A DNA stretch of 64,000 nucleotides, taken from positions 62,001 to 126,000 of the forward strand of contig NZ_RKLX01000002.1 in the NCBI RefSeq assembly GCF_004745505.1. Reading direction: 5' to 3'. The notes beneath the pieces were generated by a model. It worked only from the letters and a program-made list of their open reading frames with translations. It was not told the DNA's origin and ran no database searches. Numbering within the stretch: the first letter of the stretch is position 1; each line of letters opens with the position of its first letter. The translations under genes were made by a program, and so were the position numbers. This stretch comes from Levilactobacillus suantsaiihabitans. GTDB taxonomy: Bacteria; Bacillota; Bacilli; Lactobacillales; Lactobacillaceae. Shown here one piece after another: positions 28,404 to 36,476 of this stretch.

Positions 28404-28788
28404 CGTCACCCTCCTAAATCGTTGCCGAAACGGCCCGGCTGTCAGCTCGTAACTGCCATTTCCGCTTGAATAAATTCAGTATACCGTGTGGGGGTGTCAC
28501 CATTTGTCGCTCGGAAAAATTTGTTGGCGTTGTGCGTCTGATTTTTCAATTTTTTTGACTGAGGTCGTTTAACCGTAGTGACTAACTTTATTTATAAATC
28601 TATAAAAACAAGTCATTATTAATCCAACAATAATCAGTTATAAATATATTTAATGGTATGTATCGATTTTGTATCGTTCACGTACAGGTTTGGTTAAGCC
28701 GCCCATATCACGCCGCAAGTCAGGTATGATGGTATCTGCAACACGAAATGAAAATCATACCTCTCAATGTGAAAGGCGGAAAATTTCC
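28404..28788 (+). other. AT-rich intergenic region upstream of the PAP2 phosphatase
   Basis: No gene seen. The stretch 28580-28660 is very AT-rich and could hold the promoter. AGGTATGAT at 28721-28729 and ATCATACCT at 28762-28770 form a 9-bp inverted repeat ending ~20 bp before the phosphatase start, so a leader hairpin is possible. Confidence 0.45.
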
Positions 28789-30516
28789 ATGAAAATCAGA
28801 CAACGTCCTTGGACCAAACGCGCCGCGGCCATTATCTCACTGGTCGCCGTCACCCTCCCCCTGGCAACCAACGTGGCCCACGCCAGTACGGCCGCACAAT
28901 TAGCGCCGCAACGAGCAATTTACGGCTACTTTATGGATACATATAAACAAAACGTCTCGACCTACAAGACGGCGGCCAACAATCCCATGATTGGCATGCT
29001 CGCCGAATTTTCCAACTACTATGCCGATGGCAAAAATCTGAACAAAGCGTTAATGAAAGAAAACATTGACAAATCAGCCCAAATCACGCAGACGCGTACC
29101 CCAGCAGAAGAAGAACGTTCCTACTTAACCGACCGTCGTGACCTCCGATACAGCGTTATCAACGCCCTCGGTCCCTATGCACCCGCATTCATCAAAAACG
29201 CAAGCGCCCAAACGCCTTACCACACCATGCCCAGTACACCCGAACCGGTCAACCAAAAGCACGCCCACGTTAATTGGGCCGATGAATACTCAAAGCTAGG
29301 CCCCATTGTAGCTTTCATGAACCACAACTCCTACACGGCCTACTCCAACACCGGGATCGTCAAGAGTATCGTTCGCTACAAACGGCCTTATCGTTGGAGC
29401 AACGAGGTTAAACCGTTGCCCGCCCTGTCAAAGATTATGGCCGCAGCACCCGCCACTGATTTTGACTTTGCCAGCGGCCACACCACCACCGGCTTCGAGG
29501 ACGGCCTGTCGCTAGCCTATGCCTTCCCTGAAAGATTCCAAGAACTCCTCACACGTTCCTCGGAAATCGGCCTCGACCGCGTCATTGCCGGCCGCCACTC
29601 CCCGCTTGCCGTCATGGGCGGACGAATGGCCGGTACCGCCGTCGTTGCCTCGGCCTTGAACAACCCCAGCAACCAACAAATGATGAAGCAAGCCTACGAT
29701 GCCGCGCATTCCGACGCCTTACTAGGGAGCAAGGATTCAGCGGTCCACGATGACTTTGCCGATTACCAAAAGAACCGGGAAGACTACCGTTACCGCATGA
29801 CTTACGGCTTCAAGCAAATCGGCAACCCTAACGTTGATATGCACGTACCCAAGGGGGCCGAAGCCTTGCTGGCTACCCGACTGCCTTACCTGACTGACAC
29901 GCAACGTCGTGATGTTCTCTTTACGACGGGAATGCCTTCTGGCTATCCGTTGATGGATGACGCCGAAGGTTGGGGCCGCTTAGACCTTTTCTCCGCCGCC
30001 AGTGGTTATGGAAAATTCAACGATGCCGTAACGGTCAAGATGAACGCTGCCAAGGGTGGCTTCAATGCCCAAGACAATTGGCGTAACGATATCTCCGGTA
30101 AAGGGGCTTTGATCAAAGCCGGTAGTGGCGCACTCCAATTGAGCGGCGACAACACTTACGCTGGTGGCGCGACCGTCACGGGGGGAACCCTGCAATTGGC
30201 CTCGGCAACGGCCGCTGGTAAGGGCAACGTTCAAATCAATCGCGGTCAGCTCCAGTTGTGCGCGCAAAAAGTCACCGTCAAGGGCCGCTACCAACAGGCT
30301 AAGAGCGGTCAATTGACCCTGGCCAAGAATGCCCACTTAACCATTAAGAAGACGGCCAAATTAGCCGGCACATTAAAGCTAACTGGTGGCCAACTGAAGA
30401 ATGGTGCTAAACTACTGACTTTCCGGCATCACCAAGGAAAGTTCACTCACGTCACCGGCTTACCAACGGGCTGGCACGTGGTCTACACGACGCATGCGGT
30501 CAAATTAGTAAAATAA
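28789..30516 (+). CDS. Secreted PAP2-family acid phosphatase with beta-strand repeat tail
   Basis: 575 aa. Signal peptide (AAAIISLVAVTLPLATNVAHA). The class A acid phosphatase/PAP2 domain covers ~95-330: K198-R-P200, S229-G-H231, and R264-x5-H270. The Asp expected four residues after H270 is Ala274 (HSPLAVMGGR). From ~440 a segment resembles the autotransporter-associated beta-strand repeat (GAGSGALQLSG-type, DNTYAGGATVTGGTLQL), with further beta-rich sequence to the end. It is presumably released or wall-associated and frees phosphate from organic esters. ATG 28789 follows AAAGGCGG; upstream in-frame codons lack a ribosome site. Confidence 0.85.
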   Translation: MKIRQRPWTKRAAAIISLVAVTLPLATNVAHASTAAQLAPQRAIYGYFMDTYKQNVSTYKTAANNPMIGMLAEFSNYYADGKNLNKALMKENIDKSAQITQTRTPAEEERSYLTDRRDLRYSVINALGPYAPAFIKNASAQTPYHTMPSTPEPVNQKHAHVNWADEYSKLGPIVAFMNHNSYTAYSNTGIVKSIVRYKRPYRWSNEVKPLPALSKIMAAAPATDFDFASGHTTTGFEDGLSLAYAFPERFQELLTRSSEIGLDRVIAGRHSPLAVMGGRMAGTAVVASALNNPSNQQMMKQAYDAAHSDALLGSKDSAVHDDFADYQKNREDYRYRMTYGFKQIGNPNVDMHVPKGAEALLATRLPYLTDTQRRDVLFTTGMPSGYPLMDDAEGWGRLDLFSAASGYGKFNDAVTVKMNAAKGGFNAQDNWRNDISGKGALIKAGSGALQLSGDNTYAGGATVTGGTLQLASATAAGKGNVQINRGQLQLCAQKVTVKGRYQQAKSGQLTLAKNAHLTIKKTAKLAGTLKLTGGQLKNGAKLLTFRHHQGKFTHVTGLPTGWHVVYTTHAVKLVK

Positions 30517-30525
30517 GTTCAACTC

Positions 30526-30570
30526 AAAAATCCAGCGGCCACCTTAATTCGGTGCACCGCTGGATTTTTT
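30526..30570 (+). terminator. Terminator of the PAP2 phosphatase
   Basis: AAAAATCCAGCGG pairs with CCGCTGGATTTTT, with an inner GCCACC/GGTGC stem. Confidence 0.88.
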
Positions 30571-30639
30571 GACTATCTGTCATCCCAAAAGAAAAGGTGC
30601 CCATCAACCGGCACCTCATTCCCAACACTATCCAATTCA

Positions 30640-30711
30640 TGCGCCCCCCGAGAGTCGAACTCGGATCATGAGGACCGAAATCTCATGTGCTATCCATTAC
30701 ACTAAGGGCGC
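30640..30711 (-). tRNA. tRNA-Arg, anticodon UCG
   Basis: Cloverleaf on the minus strand: acceptor GCGCCCT/GGGGCGC, D stem GTGT/GCAC with loop AATGGATA, anticodon arm TGAGA-TTTCGGT-CCTCA, T arm CCGAG-TTCGACT-CTCGG, discriminator A. The anticodon is TCG (reads CGA/CGG). The last pair of the anticodon stem is A31-C39, a mismatch. CCA is not encoded. Confidence 0.92.
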
Positions 30712-30762
30712 CCAACGCCTTTATTTTAGCGCAATATTAGTTCGATGACCAAATAATTTCAC

Positions 30763-31092
30763 TTACCGTGCACCCGACGCCTTGATGGCCTGTTGCTCCA
30801 AATAATCTTCCGTGGCGTCCGCATTTTGCCGGAAATCGGCGATAAACGTGTCGCCCTGAGGCGCTACCGTGGCAGTCTGTTCGCCGTTGATGTCGGTGAC
30901 CGTCAGCTGTTCCCCCGCCCAGGTCGCCGTATCGTAGTGGCCGTCTTCGATTTGGTCCAAGACATTTTGGAAAATGTCCAGCACGGCCTGGCGAATGATG
31001 GCGTCCTCCGTCACGTCTTCACCGTGTTGCTTTAACTGTAACTGGCGCAGCTGCACCTCATCCATATCCGTTGGTACTTGAATAAACATCAT
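30763..31092 (-). CDS. Small cytosolic protein of unknown function, 109 aa
   Basis: Two consecutive ATG codons at 31092 and 31089 follow GGGAGG; either may be used. The N-terminal half is helical and charged (QVPTDMDEVQLRQLQLKQHG, EDAIIRQAVLDIFQNVLDQI). The second half is beta-like (GEQLTVTDINGEQTATV), ending in an acidic helix (NADATEDYLEQQAIKA). There are no membrane segments and no family I can name. It is divergent from the marR-type gene and ends ~50 bp from the tRNA. Confidence 0.65.
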   Translation of the reverse strand: MMFIQVPTDMDEVQLRQLQLKQHGEDVTEDAIIRQAVLDIFQNVLDQIEDGHYDTATWAGEQLTVTDINGEQTATVAPQGDTFIADFRQNADATEDYLEQQAIKASGAR

Positions 31093-31229
31093 GGTACCTC
31101 CCATAATTAGTTTTATTGCTATTCTAGCACGTTCCGGTAAAGAATAGAGGCAAAGCGTTATCCTTCTCACAAATCTGGTGTAAACTAGGGGTATGTAAAC
31201 GACTATGACTTTAGGAGGTGGGGCGACTC

Positions 31230-31679
31230 ATGGAAGACTCGATACTGGACTTTACCACGAATTTGGCCATCCTCCACCGGCAATTTCAGCGGGCAATGAA
31301 CCAAATTCTGGAAGCCGACGAAATGCCCATCAACATCACAGAATTTTACCTGCTAGTGCTGGTCTCCGAAACCAGCCAACTCAATCAACGCAAGGCCGCT
31401 TGGACCATGGCGGTCGACGAGGGCTTGATGGCCCGCATGGTGCATCACCTGGTCGACCTGAAATTGTTACAAAAGGAAACGGACCCGGATGATCGGCGCA
31501 ATCGCCGACTGACGCTCACCACCGATGGTCAAGCGCTGGTGAAACAGGCCATTACCGTGTTACACGACTGGTGGCAACAGGTCACGCCCACCGATGCCGA
31601 CTTCGACTACGCCGGTATTACCGCGCAACTGCAGCTGCTGTCCTCACGCGTTTTGCGTGACCAAACGGAGAGTCACTAG
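31230..31679 (+). CDS. MarR-family transcriptional regulator
   Basis: 149 aa. The winged-helix core is visible: INITEFYLLVLVSETSQLNQRKAAW, AVDEGLMARMVHHLVDLKLL (recognition helix) and KETDPDDRRNRRLTLTTDGQAL, the MarR wing with the conserved D-x-R-R. Flanking helices form the dimer interface. ATG 31230 follows GGAGG; ATG codons upstream overlap that site. A nnrE-type gene starts 27 bp downstream, so the two probably share a transcript. The ligand is unknown. Confidence 0.88.
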   Translation: MEDSILDFTTNLAILHRQFQRAMNQILEADEMPINITEFYLLVLVSETSQLNQRKAAWTMAVDEGLMARMVHHLVDLKLLQKETDPDDRRNRRLTLTTDGQALVKQAITVLHDWWQQVTPTDADFDYAGITAQLQLLSSRVLRDQTESH

Positions 31680-31706
31680 CCCGATTTTTCACGAGGAGGG
31701 ATTTGT

Positions 31707-32354
31707 ATGAGTAAAGCCATTACGATTGCCGAAGCCCAACGCTACGACGCCCACACGATTGACGTGATTGGCATCCCGGCGCTGGTGCTCATGGAACGGG
31801 CGGCACTGGCCACCTTCAACAATATTTTAAATGATGATTTCGACCTGACCCGCGTAGTGGTCGTCGCCGCAACCGGGAACAATGGTGGCGACGGGATTGC
31901 GGTCGCGCGGCTTCTGAAGATTCGCGGCATCGACGTTGAAATTTATCTGCTGGGTGATCCGGCCAAAGCCACGCCGCAAACGACGCAACAGCTCAAGATT
32001 GCCAACTACTACAACATCCCCATCACCAGCGACCTCAACCACATCGTCAACGCGACCGTGATTGTCGACGCCATCTTCGGCGTGGGCCTGTCGCGGGCGG
32101 TCACCGGCAAATTTGCGGACGCCATCAATGCCATTAACGCGGCCGATGCCAAGACCGTCGCCATCGACGTACCTTCTGGCATCAACGCGGACACCGGCGA
32201 CGTGCTCGGGGTCGCCGTGGTGGCGGACTCCACCACGACCATGGCCTACAACAAGATTGGCCTCTTAACGACAGTGGGCAAGCAACACGCCGGTACCGTT
32301 CACGTGGCCGACATCGGCATTTACGCCCAAGACCGGCTGGAACACGCACGGTGA
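31707..32354 (+). CDS. nnrE: NAD(P)H-hydrate epimerase (YjeF N-terminal domain)
   Basis: 215 aa, only the YjeF_N epimerase domain without the dehydratase. EAQRYDAHTIDVIGIPALVLMERAA opens it; VVVAATGNNGGDGIAVARLL is the nucleotide loop; VDAIFGVGLSR and IDVPSGINADTGDV are the catalytic/K+-binding segments. It interconverts R and S forms of hydrated NAD(P)H for repair. GAGGAGGG precedes the ATG. It lies behind the MarR-type regulator. The dehydratase (NnrD) is not in the window. Confidence 0.9.
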   Translation: MSKAITIAEAQRYDAHTIDVIGIPALVLMERAALATFNNILNDDFDLTRVVVVAATGNNGGDGIAVARLLKIRGIDVEIYLLGDPAKATPQTTQQLKIANYYNIPITSDLNHIVNATVIVDAIFGVGLSRAVTGKFADAINAINAADAKTVAIDVPSGINADTGDVLGVAVVADSTTTMAYNKIGLLTTVGKQHAGTVHVADIGIYAQDRLEHAR

Positions 32355-32458
32355 TTGGACGGTCGCCTAACCAACCGCGAGAATTAACTTAGAGAAAGAC
32401 CATGATACGAGTAAAATGGGATTTGCGAGAGCTGAGTGACTTTCGTGTTTCCCGACTA

Positions 32459-32492
32459 ACGACTGACCGCCTAGCGCGGCTGGTCGTTTTTT
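32459..32492 (+). terminator. Terminator of the marR-nnrE unit
   Basis: ACGACTGACCGC pairs with GCGGCTGGTCGT (one mismatch, one G-U), followed by TTTTTT. Confidence 0.85.
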
Positions 32493-32620
32493 CTGGGACA
32501 AATTTGACCCGCACTTTGCCGAGGCACTTCACAAGCTTTCCTAAAACAAACCCGGTATACTAGAAGTAAGGTGCAATCGCGCTTTTTAGCCGATTGTGCA
32601 ATACACTTCGGAGGTGCCCC

Positions 32621-33175
32621 ATGTCACAACTCGAAACTGGCTTTACCAACGTTCAAGCGCTGGACCCCAGCATCTTAGTCGACCTGCGCTATGCCACCAC
32701 TGACAACTTTACCCATCACGTGATCTATGATTTCACGACCGCCATCGCGCGGACTGGCACGGCGAAAAAACTCGCCCAAGCCAGCGCCTTGTTGCGCGAA
32801 CAAGGCTACCGGCTCAAAGTGTGGGACGCCTATCGTCCCGTACCCGCCCAAGAAAAACTCTACGAAGTCTACCCGGATCCGTCGTTCGTGGCCAAACCCA
32901 ACCCCAATTTTTCTCACCAAAAGGGCGTGACCTTTGACGTGACCCTGTGCGACAGCGACGGCAACGAACTGGAAATGCAGACGCCGTTTGACGACTTCAC
33001 GACCGCCGCTCACCGCGACCACCCCCGCACGGCCATCCAGGAGAAGCACTACCAAATCCTGAACCAGGCTATGGAGGCGGCCGGCTTCTTCGGCTACGAA
33101 AACGAGTGGTGGGATTACCGCGACACCCAGATGGACGACTACGAGCCCGCCGCCGCGGACCCCAACGACTTCTAG
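32621..33175 (+). CDS. D-Ala-D-Ala dipeptidase-like protein (VanX/M15D family)
   Basis: 184 aa, no signal peptide. VDLRYATTDNF opens it and WDAYRPVPAQ holds the family Arg (R72). Zinc ligands H99 and D106 are in SHQKGVTFDVTLCD. The catalytic Glu is E162 in ENEWWDYRD, but the third ligand position, His in VanX (EWWH), is Asp165. The family cleaves D-Ala-D-Ala; lactobacilli with D-Lac termini use such enzymes to remove D-Ala-D-Ala precursors. GGAGGTG precedes ATG 32621. Monocistronic. Confidence 0.88.
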   Translation: MSQLETGFTNVQALDPSILVDLRYATTDNFTHHVIYDFTTAIARTGTAKKLAQASALLREQGYRLKVWDAYRPVPAQEKLYEVYPDPSFVAKPNPNFSHQKGVTFDVTLCDSDGNELEMQTPFDDFTTAAHRDHPRTAIQEKHYQILNQAMEAAGFFGYENEWWDYRDTQMDDYEPAAADPNDF

Positions 33176-33206
33176 TCTGGGATTGGCGCCTGACCGTGCC
33201 AACTGT

Positions 33207-33360
33207 CTCCGGTAACGGCACGCGCATTCCACCTGCTGTGAGGAACGCCTCCAGCCTGTGAAACGGGCTTCCGGCTCAAAGCGAGGCGTCGAGACCGTCT
33301 CTTGGCTCGACCCGGCCGCCCTCAGCGTGCCAACGTCTCTCTAGCGAACGGTAGGCGGAC
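33207..33360 (-). repeat. Chimeric family B / family A repeat, copy A4
   Basis: On the plus strand the first ~60 bp resemble the family B core (GAGGAACGCCTCCAGCCTG, GGCTTCCGG). From ~33270 the sequence is a reverse family A half: GGCTCAAAGCGAGGCGTCGAG, CTTGGCTCGACC and CTAGCGAACGGTAGGCGG. The 3' half of A (hairpin 4 and right arm) is missing. Confidence 0.65.
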
Positions 33361-33378
33361 TCACGGACAGTATTATTG

Positions 33379-33437
33379 ACAACTAAAAATCGCCTGGTGC
33401 GCAATCAGTTTGTGCGTACCAGGCGATTTTTTAGTTG
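33379..33437. terminator. Bidirectional terminator
   Basis: ACAACTAAAAATCGCCTGGT pairs with ACCAGGCGATTTTTTAGTTGT, with an inner GCGCA/TGCGT stem. It serves the minus-strand gene ending at 33431 and possibly the dipeptidase. Confidence 0.85.
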
Positions 33438-34057
33438 TTTTGCATGAATGAGTGATCCGGAATGCGAATCAGCGTGAAACGGTTGGCCAAGCGGCCGGCG
33501 TGCAAGCCGATGCCGTTGACGAACGACTTCTTGTAGGTCGTTTCGATGACGCCGACCCAAGCGCGTTGGTGGCGTTGATCGTACTTGGCGACCTTCTTGG
33601 TGTCCCACTTGTAGGCCGACGCCGGCAAGTTGATGGCCTTCTTACCCGCCGATACCGTGGCGTCCGTACTGCTGACCTGGTATTTTTCCCCTTCGGTCAG
33701 GTATGTATAGGTCTGAACCGGCTTCTTGCCCGTGCTGTTGTTGACGGTCACATAGTACGCCGACCCGTTGCCATCGCCGGTATTGATGACCAGCGGCTCG
33801 TAGCGCGTCGTTTGGGTGACCCGGTCGCCCAGCTGGTTGACGTTTTGGAAGAACGTCGTGTAGCTCATGCCCCCGAAGAATAACAGCCAAACCACTAGCT
33901 CAATCGTTGAAATGGTCAAGTTCCGCCACGAAAAACTGTGGTGTTCTTTCACGATCAATCGGATGCGGCGCACGCGCATGTCGTGGACCATCCAGACCAG
34001 CGTTACCAGGACCAGCAACCAAAGTGCCATCCCGACCAAGTTCCATGTCGATTTCAT
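33431..34057 (-). CDS. Membrane protein of unknown function, LVIS_2131-like
   Basis: 208 aa. Two membrane helices (~6-24 and ~48-66) flank a short basic cytosolic loop (MRVRRIRLIVKEHHSFSWR). The remaining ~140 residues should lie outside the cell and are beta-rich (AYYVTVNNSTGKKPVQTYTY, ATVSAGKKAINLP). The layout recalls the L. brevis family named LVIS_2131, recognised from memory and not verified. No catalytic motif is apparent. Start ATG 34057 has only a weak upstream site (GGGAA). Confidence 0.7.
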   Translation of the reverse strand: MKSTWNLVGMALWLLVLVTLVWMVHDMRVRRIRLIVKEHHSFSWRNLTISTIELVVWLLFFGGMSYTTFFQNVNQLGDRVTQTTRYEPLVINTGDGNGSAYYVTVNNSTGKKPVQTYTYLTEGEKYQVSSTDATVSAGKKAINLPASAYKWDTKKVAKYDQRHQRAWVGVIETTYKKSFVNGIGLHAGRLANRFTLIRIPDHSFMQNN

Positions 34058-34223
34058 TTTCCCAGTTCCCTTCCAAAAATAATTCTCTTAATTATGGTAC
34101 TTATTTTCGCTGATGATTCACCGGGACGGACCCACTGAACCGGTTCCCACCATAATGGTATACTTAAATGGATATTCTGCAACGTTAATTACCCCATTTT
34201 AGTTTTCAAAGGAGGAAACCCTC

Positions 34224-35180
34224 GTGTGTACTAGTCTAACCTATACAGCCGTATCAGGCCACCACTTTTTTGCCCGGACGATGGATTTTCCGACGACCAC
34301 GCCCTGGCGCCCCGTCTTTCTGCCGCGTCATTACCGCTGGCGCACGGCACTGGGGGATTCGCGGACGACACAATACGCACTGCTGGGCGGTGGTCGGATC
34401 GCCAGTGATTTCAGCGCCTACCTCATGGCTGACGGCGTAAATGAAACCGGTATCACGTGTGCCGAACTCTATTTGCCCGGCGCCGTGGATTACGTCGATG
34501 ACCCGGTAGCCGGCCGCGTCAACTTGACCCCGCAAGACTTCATCAACTGGGTTCTGGGTGAACACGCCACCCTCGCCGAAGTCGTGGCCGACCTGCCTCA
34601 CGTTACCTTGGTAGGCCGCAAATGGGGGGCCGACCGCTATGTCTACCCCTTCCACTGGATTTTAAGTGACCGGCAGGGACAAACGCTCGTGATCGAACCC
34701 ACCGGCGGCCCCCTGACGGCCCAGGTCAACGCCGCGGGAGTCTTGACCAACACGCCAGTCTTAGCCGCCCACCTGCAAAACCTCAACGATTTCCTCCAGG
34801 TTCCCGGCGCCACCTTTACCGCCGCCACGCAGCGTGCCGCTCAAGCCTACATCGCTAGTGGCGCGTCCCTGCCGGCCGGTCCCGTCCCTACCCGTCGCTT
34901 CGTCCACACGGCGGTGCGGCGCTGGGGCACCCCACTGGCACCGACCAGCGATGCGGCCGTGACCCAACTTTTTCGCTGGTTAGCAGAGGTCCAGTTGCCC
35001 TACGACCCGACGCGGCGGCACGAAGGCAACCACAATTACACCCATTACCGCGGCGTGATTGATTTAGACCGCCTCACCTACCACTTCATTCCGCGCACGA
35101 CCCACCATTTGCAACAAATCACCTTGACCCCTGAAATGGCGGCCCACCGGCATTTTCCGCACGCCTATCCTGCTGACTGA
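34224..35180 (+). CDS. Choloylglycine hydrolase / penicillin V acylase family (linear amide C-N hydrolase)
   Basis: 318 aa Ntn-hydrolase. The GTG start (GGAGG 7 nt upstream) is followed directly by Cys2, the nucleophile exposed after Met removal (CTSLTY). Family landmarks are FFARTMDF (Arg and Asp of the active site), MADGVNETGITCAELYLP, IEPTGG and NHNYTHYRGVIDLDR (Asn/Arg). No signal peptide, so it acts in the cytosol. Substrates in the family include conjugated bile salts, penicillin V and N-acyl homoserine lactones. The sequence is divergent from typical Bsh, so the substrate is uncertain. Confidence 0.87.
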   Translation: MCTSLTYTAVSGHHFFARTMDFPTTTPWRPVFLPRHYRWRTALGDSRTTQYALLGGGRIASDFSAYLMADGVNETGITCAELYLPGAVDYVDDPVAGRVNLTPQDFINWVLGEHATLAEVVADLPHVTLVGRKWGADRYVYPFHWILSDRQGQTLVIEPTGGPLTAQVNAAGVLTNTPVLAAHLQNLNDFLQVPGATFTAATQRAAQAYIASGASLPAGPVPTRRFVHTAVRRWGTPLAPTSDAAVTQLFRWLAEVQLPYDPTRRHEGNHNYTHYRGVIDLDRLTYHFIPRTTHHLQQITLTPEMAAHRHFPHAYPAD

Positions 35181-35338
35181 GGTCAAATGTTGCAAAGCTT
35201 AAGATTACCTTTAATCCGATTGATATTTCTTTGAGACATTTCTGTAACAACTCCCTGATAGTATTAGTCATGTTGAAACGCAAGACGAAATCATCACTAC
35301 TAAAAACTAATTGAAAAAAAGGGAGTTTGTTTACATTT

Positions 35339-35812
35339 ATGAAGAAGACGTTGACTGATATTATTTTAACTTTGATGGCCACTGTGGCCTTTGCCATTGC
35401 CGGCTTTGCCATCACGCAACCAACTGATGCCAGTGCCGCTACCATGTCTTACGACAAGATCCACAAGGTTGCCAAGGCCCAATTAGGGAAGCCTTACGGT
35501 TGGGGCGCAACTGGTCCTTCCCGCTTCGACTGCTCTGGTTTTACCAGCTACGTCTACAAGAAAGGGGCTTCCAAGAAGATTCCCCGGACCGCTCAAGCAC
35601 AATACAACAAGTACAAGCACGTTAGCTACAAGAACATCAAGAAGGGTGATTTGGTCTTCTTCGGTGGTTCCAAGCGGTCTATCTCTCACGTTGGGCTGTA
35701 CGTTGGTAACGGTCGGATGATCGATTCTCAAAACCGTGGTGTTGTGACGGAAGCCGTTCACGCCCCATGGTGGCACGCAGTGGGTTACGCCCGCGTAGGT
35801 AATGTTGAATAA
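35339..35812 (+). CDS. Secreted NlpC/P60 peptidoglycan endopeptidase
   Basis: 157 aa: a signal peptide (ILTLMATVAFAIAGFAI, cleavage near DASAA) followed directly by one NlpC/P60 domain. Catalytic C65 lies in RFDCSGFTSYVY and H117 in SISHVGLYVG; the third polar residue should lie in the DSQNRGVV/VHAPWW region. The family cuts gamma-D-Glu to diamino-acid bonds in stem peptides. No SH3 or LysM binding domain is present. ATG 35339 lies a long 13 nt after GGGAG; an in-frame TTG at 35327 is too close to it. Codon use is strongly biased, suggesting high expression. Confidence 0.9.
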   Translation: MKKTLTDIILTLMATVAFAIAGFAITQPTDASAATMSYDKIHKVAKAQLGKPYGWGATGPSRFDCSGFTSYVYKKGASKKIPRTAQAQYNKYKHVSYKNIKKGDLVFFGGSKRSISHVGLYVGNGRMIDSQNRGVVTEAVHAPWWHAVGYARVGNVE

Positions 35813-35856
35813 TTAAGTCTCACCCACAGTTCCACACTTCATAAATGAAATAACTG

Positions 35857-35890
35857 TCTCCCCCGTCGTTGGTCGCGACGGGGGATTTTT
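35857..35890 (+). terminator. Terminator of the NlpC/P60 gene
   Basis: TCCCCCGTCG pairs with CGACGGGGGA, followed by TTTTTGG. Confidence 0.88.
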
Positions 35891-35940
35891 GGTTTAAAAA
35901 AGCCTTGAAAAACAGTGTTCTCACTCTTAAAATTGGCAAC

Positions 35941-36131
35941 CCAGGCCCCTACGTCAGCTAGGGTTCCGCCTGCTCTGGGGAACACCTCCAGCCTGAGGAG
36001 CGGTCTTCCGGTTCGCTTGAAAGCCTGGCTAAGTTCGCCAGTCTCTCAAGTCGTCCCACCCAGTAACCTGGCAAAAGACGCCAGCTAACTGGGTCGACAC
36101 AGCCAGCTCCACCCTAGCTGCCTCCGGTAAA
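35941..36131 (+). repeat. Family B structured intergenic repeat, copy B3
   Basis: Closing helix CAGCTAGGG/CCCTAGCTG (C-G to T-A relative to B2). The last hairpin is ACCCAGT/ACTGGGT enclosing CTGGC/GCCAG, different in sequence from B1 and B2. Core AACACCTCCAGCCTGAGGAG is shared. Confidence 0.75.
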
Positions 36132-36414
36132 TTCGTGATTATCAAGATAATTGTGTTAGTCAAGATTAAACCAAAAATTCACAGTCACTACGTCCTAAAC
36201 CAATCACCACTAACACGACGTCAAATACTGCCTCGAGGCTACCCCCCCTATTCGACGAACGATGGTCAATCGGACTTTACTGGCCGCCCACTGTCACACC
36301 CAATATGGGCTGACACGTGCTCAGGCTTAACTGATCCTAGTCGACAGCGCCCTGCCATTTCAAAAGCCAACGCGTTATCTCTGTCTCCAACCCTTAGCTT
36401 AGAACTGATTAGAC
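36132..36414. other. Intergenic stretch without recognised features
   Basis: Between repeat B3 and the terminator at 36415. An open frame crosses it, but codon pattern, composition and lack of a ribosome site argue against a gene. Confidence 0.5.
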
Positions 36415-36466
36415 ACAAAAACAGCGACGCCGGTTCGACAATCAGGTCGATTCTGCGTCGCTGCTT
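36415..36466 (-). terminator. Terminator of the DUF5776 protein gene
   Basis: Minus strand CAGCGACGC pairs with GCGTCGCTG around a 24-nt loop with an inner stem (TCGACCTGATTGTCGA), followed by TTTTTG. Confidence 0.82.
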
Positions 36467-36476
36467 GGTATGCTTT

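Noticed and set aside
34224..35180. Firm annotation as bile salt hydrolase
   Set aside because: Cys2 and family motifs are present, but bile-salt-specific residues could not be confirmed by eye; kept as family-level call.
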